Assembly (NCBI GenBank): GCA_024691105.1
Contig: JAILNY010000097.1
Span: 1-25,871 of the forward strand
Reading direction: 5' to 3'
Length of the DNA: 25,871 nucleotides
Origin: Treponema sp.
GTDB lineage: Bacteria > Spirochaetota > Spirochaetia > Treponematales > Treponemataceae
How positions within the stretch are numbered: the stretch's first letter is position 1; each line of letters begins with the position of its first letter. Positions 24,613 through 25,871 of this stretch are shown here, piece by piece. The translations under genes and the position numbers were made by a program. The notes beneath the pieces were generated by a model, which was not told where the DNA came from, ran no database searches, and saw nothing but the letters and a program-made list of their open reading frames with translations.

Positions 24613-24685
24613 GGGCTATTAGCTCAGTAGGTAGAGCAACGCCCTTTTAAGGCGTGGGTCGATGGTTCGAATCCATCATAGCTCA
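24613..24685 (+). tRNA. tRNA-Lys (anticodon UUU)
   Basis: A complete cloverleaf. The acceptor stem GGCTAT-type helix 24613-24619 pairs with 24678-24684 (one G-U), the D stem GCTC/GAGC is at 24622-24625 and 24634-24637, the anticodon stem ACGCC/GGCGT flanks loop CTTTTAA with anticodon TTT at 24646-24648, and the T arm GATGG-TTCGAAT-CCATC is at 24661-24677. The discriminator is A24685. CCA is not encoded. A37 is present for t6A/ms2t6A modification. Confidence 0.97.
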
Positions 24686-24692
24686 AGATTAC

Positions 24693-24721
24693 GGAATCCA
24701 GAATATGGATTCCTTTTTTTT
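24693..24721 (+). terminator. Rho-independent terminator after tRNA-Lys
   Basis: A perfect 8-bp stem, GGAATCCA (24693-24700) with TGGATTCC (24706-24713), has a 5-nt loop and is followed by eight T. The T run ends on the stop codon of the opposing Rpn pseudogene. Confidence 0.93.
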
Positions 24722-25466
24722 ACCCAGAGAGATTTATATATTTTAAGGCTTCCAGGACAGATTCCAGAGGAGCATTCATATCTTTTGCAGCGACCTTGGG
24801 ATCTGCATTATATTTATTTACAAGCATAACAGCATCTTCGATGGCTTTTTCAAGTGTCCCTTGTCTAACTCCCTCTTCACGGCCGTCTTCGTAAAAGTTT
24901 CGGAATGCTTCTTCTTCATCGTATTCTGTTAAACTCATGCCAAGGACCTCCTCTTTCTGGAGCTTAAAAAAAACGTCTAATAAATTTTCGCGGATGGCCC
25001 AGTCCATCGCTTCATCAACGGCATCTTTACCGGACATTCATCGTTTTTTGTTTGCAGAGATTCGCTCTACATAACTTGTGTGATTATTCAACGGCTCACA
25101 TTTTTTTTGAAGAGATTCATTGTGATTTTTATTTATGTTTATCATAGTTGCAGTCCATTCAAAATTGCATGGATGCAATTTTGAATATAGCATATTGGGG
25201 TTATAGGTCGACTGTTGCTCATAAAGTGTCATCTGAGAGTCAACTAAAAATGAAATGTCGTTCCGCATCGTAAGATAGATTACGTTTTCTATCGTGTTAA
25301 GTTCGAGTGCATCAGGATCTGTGTAGTTGCTGTTGTTTAAGGCGTTATATAATTCAAGACGCCACTTTTTGCTTTGCGGAGTGTTGCGGCCAAAGATTGC
25401 CTTAAAGAGGCGGTCTTTGTATTCATGCTGAAAGCCTTTGATATCAGAAGAAGGTGTGTCGTTCAT
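24720..25466 (-). pseudogene. Rpn-family nuclease/putative transposase, broken by an in-frame stop and an internal deletion
   Basis: The 5' part (25466-25038) starts with a good GAGG ribosome site and the family N-terminus HEYKDRLFKAIFGR, then WRLELYNALNNSNYTDPDALEL and VIYLTMRNDISFLVDSQMTLYEQQSTYNPNM. It then jumps to FEWTATMININKNHNESLQKKC. Intact members, as I know the family, carry several dozen more residues between these blocks, including part of the nuclease core, so an internal deletion is likely. After ISANKKR comes TGA (25040-25038), and the same frame continues as MSGKDAVDEAMDWAIRENLLDVFFKLQKEEVLGMSLTEYDEE to 24720. The relatives have Gly at the TGA position, so a GGA-to-TGA change explains it. 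The C-terminal piece could in principle be translated alone from its ATG. Confidence 0.8.
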
Positions 25467-25652
25467 TTAAAACCTCGTGTTTTTAAGATTTCAGAAAATT
25501 TAGCGCAGACGAAAGATTTTGTGTGTGCGATAAAAATTCCTGCACTATATTCATACTTTTTTTAATTAAAAAATGTCCGCTTTTCTTTGGGAAAAGTTGA
25601 AAAATTTTTAGGATTTTGATATTTTATGTGCAGATCTTTGACAAAAATGTGA
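25467..25652. other. AT-rich non-coding stretch between the Rpn pseudogene and the Rhs fragment
   Basis: No convincing gene, hairpin or repeat is visible. The left part holds the GAGG ribosome site of the Rpn pseudogene. A TATAGT on the minus strand could be a -10 element, but no matching -35 is clear. Confidence 0.5.
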
Positions 25653-25871
25653 GTTTGGAAAGCATGGCTTAGTCACATCAATAGCAATTTATTTGCATAC
25701 GCTGCCAATAATCCTATCAAGTATACAGATCCGGATGGAAGATTTAATTTCAAGACAAACACAATCGAAGACGGAGATACATTAACTTCAATTGCTACAG
25801 AATGTAATATCCGGTATGGAACAAACTATACAGCAACTGATCTACAGCAACTTAATTCTGATAGTATCTCT
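25653..25871 (+). pseudogene. Orphan Rhs C-terminal tip with LysM-like motif, 5' end missing, runs off the window
   Basis: The frame opens after a TGA at 25650-25652 and stays open to the window end, but contains no ATG, GTG or TTG start codon in this stretch. It reads SHINSNLFAYAANNPIKY and then TDPDGR, the hallmark end of the Rhs repeat-associated core. The following variable region contains EDGDTLTSIATECNIRYG and, after a short gap, DLQQLN, which matches a LysM peptidoglycan-binding motif. In Rhs systems the part after the DPxGR mark is the exchangeable toxin tip. A start-less tip like this is typical of displaced cassettes near an rhs gene. A toxin domain, if present, would lie beyond the window. 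Confidence 0.72.

Noticed and set aside
25038..25040. TGA in the Rpn gene read as selenocysteine
   Set aside because: Relatives have Gly there, the gene also has an internal deletion, and no selenocysteine insertion hairpin is evident just downstream.
1..25871. CRISPR array, insertion-sequence ends or phage genes
   Set aside because: No regularly spaced repeats, no terminal inverted repeats flanking a transposase and no phage structural genes were seen.

Overview
The window looks like a chromosomal segment from an anaerobic, host-associated spirochaete, most likely a Treponema. I infer this from the AT-leaning coding style, the class III (oxygen-sensitive) ribonucleotide reductase as the only reductase seen, many secreted TPR/NHL and very large beta-rich envelope proteins, a diderm-type apolipoprotein N-acyltransferase, a bactofilin, and Rpn-family nuclease genes at both ends. 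This is inference from gene content; no 16S gene or taxonomic marker is present.

Layout. (1) 2-670: 3' part of an Rpn-family nuclease/transposase-like gene, cut by the window edge. (2) 700-4780, all minus strand: a deoxynucleotide-synthesis locus. A sigma70-type promoter with NrdR boxes drives nrdR-nrdD. After a second NrdR-box pair come a 179-residue protein that joins a glycyl-radical domain to a thioredoxin-like domain, and then nrdG. NrdD itself ends before the glycyl-radical site, so this reductase appears to be split over two polypeptides. (3) 4830-6614 minus: lnt, apparently made from a leaderless mRNA, divergent from (4) 6772-11545 plus: a degenerate galactokinase-like GHMP kinase, surE, a cytoplasmic TPR protein and a secreted TPR-NHL-vWA-like protein. 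(5) 11561-19854 minus: an 8-TM membrane protein with an extracytoplasmic M28-like domain, followed 2 nt later by a 2061-codon frame in which DNA polymerase IV runs uninterrupted into a signal-peptide-like segment and about 1650 residues of putative outer-membrane beta protein. (6) 19919-22041 plus: lysC-dapB (aspartate-family amino acids and diaminopimelate). (7) 22122-24527 plus: bactofilin, a secreted TPR protein and mtaB. (8) 24557-24721: a strong promoter, tRNA-Lys(UUU) and its terminator. (9) 24720-25871: accessory debris, namely an Rpn-family pseudogene and a start-less Rhs C-terminal tip with a LysM-like motif that runs off the window.

The most notable system is the ribonucleotide reductase. 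The catalytic subunit, radical-carrying subunit with built-in redoxin, activase and repressor are clustered, and two promoters carry operator pairs with the same 42-bp spacing. Other points of interest are the dinB/outer-membrane-protein fused frame, two TTGAA(A/G)-N17 promoters placed 7 nt before a start codon, and mtaB lying directly upstream of the gene for tRNA-Lys(UUU), a tRNA that MtaB enzymes modify.
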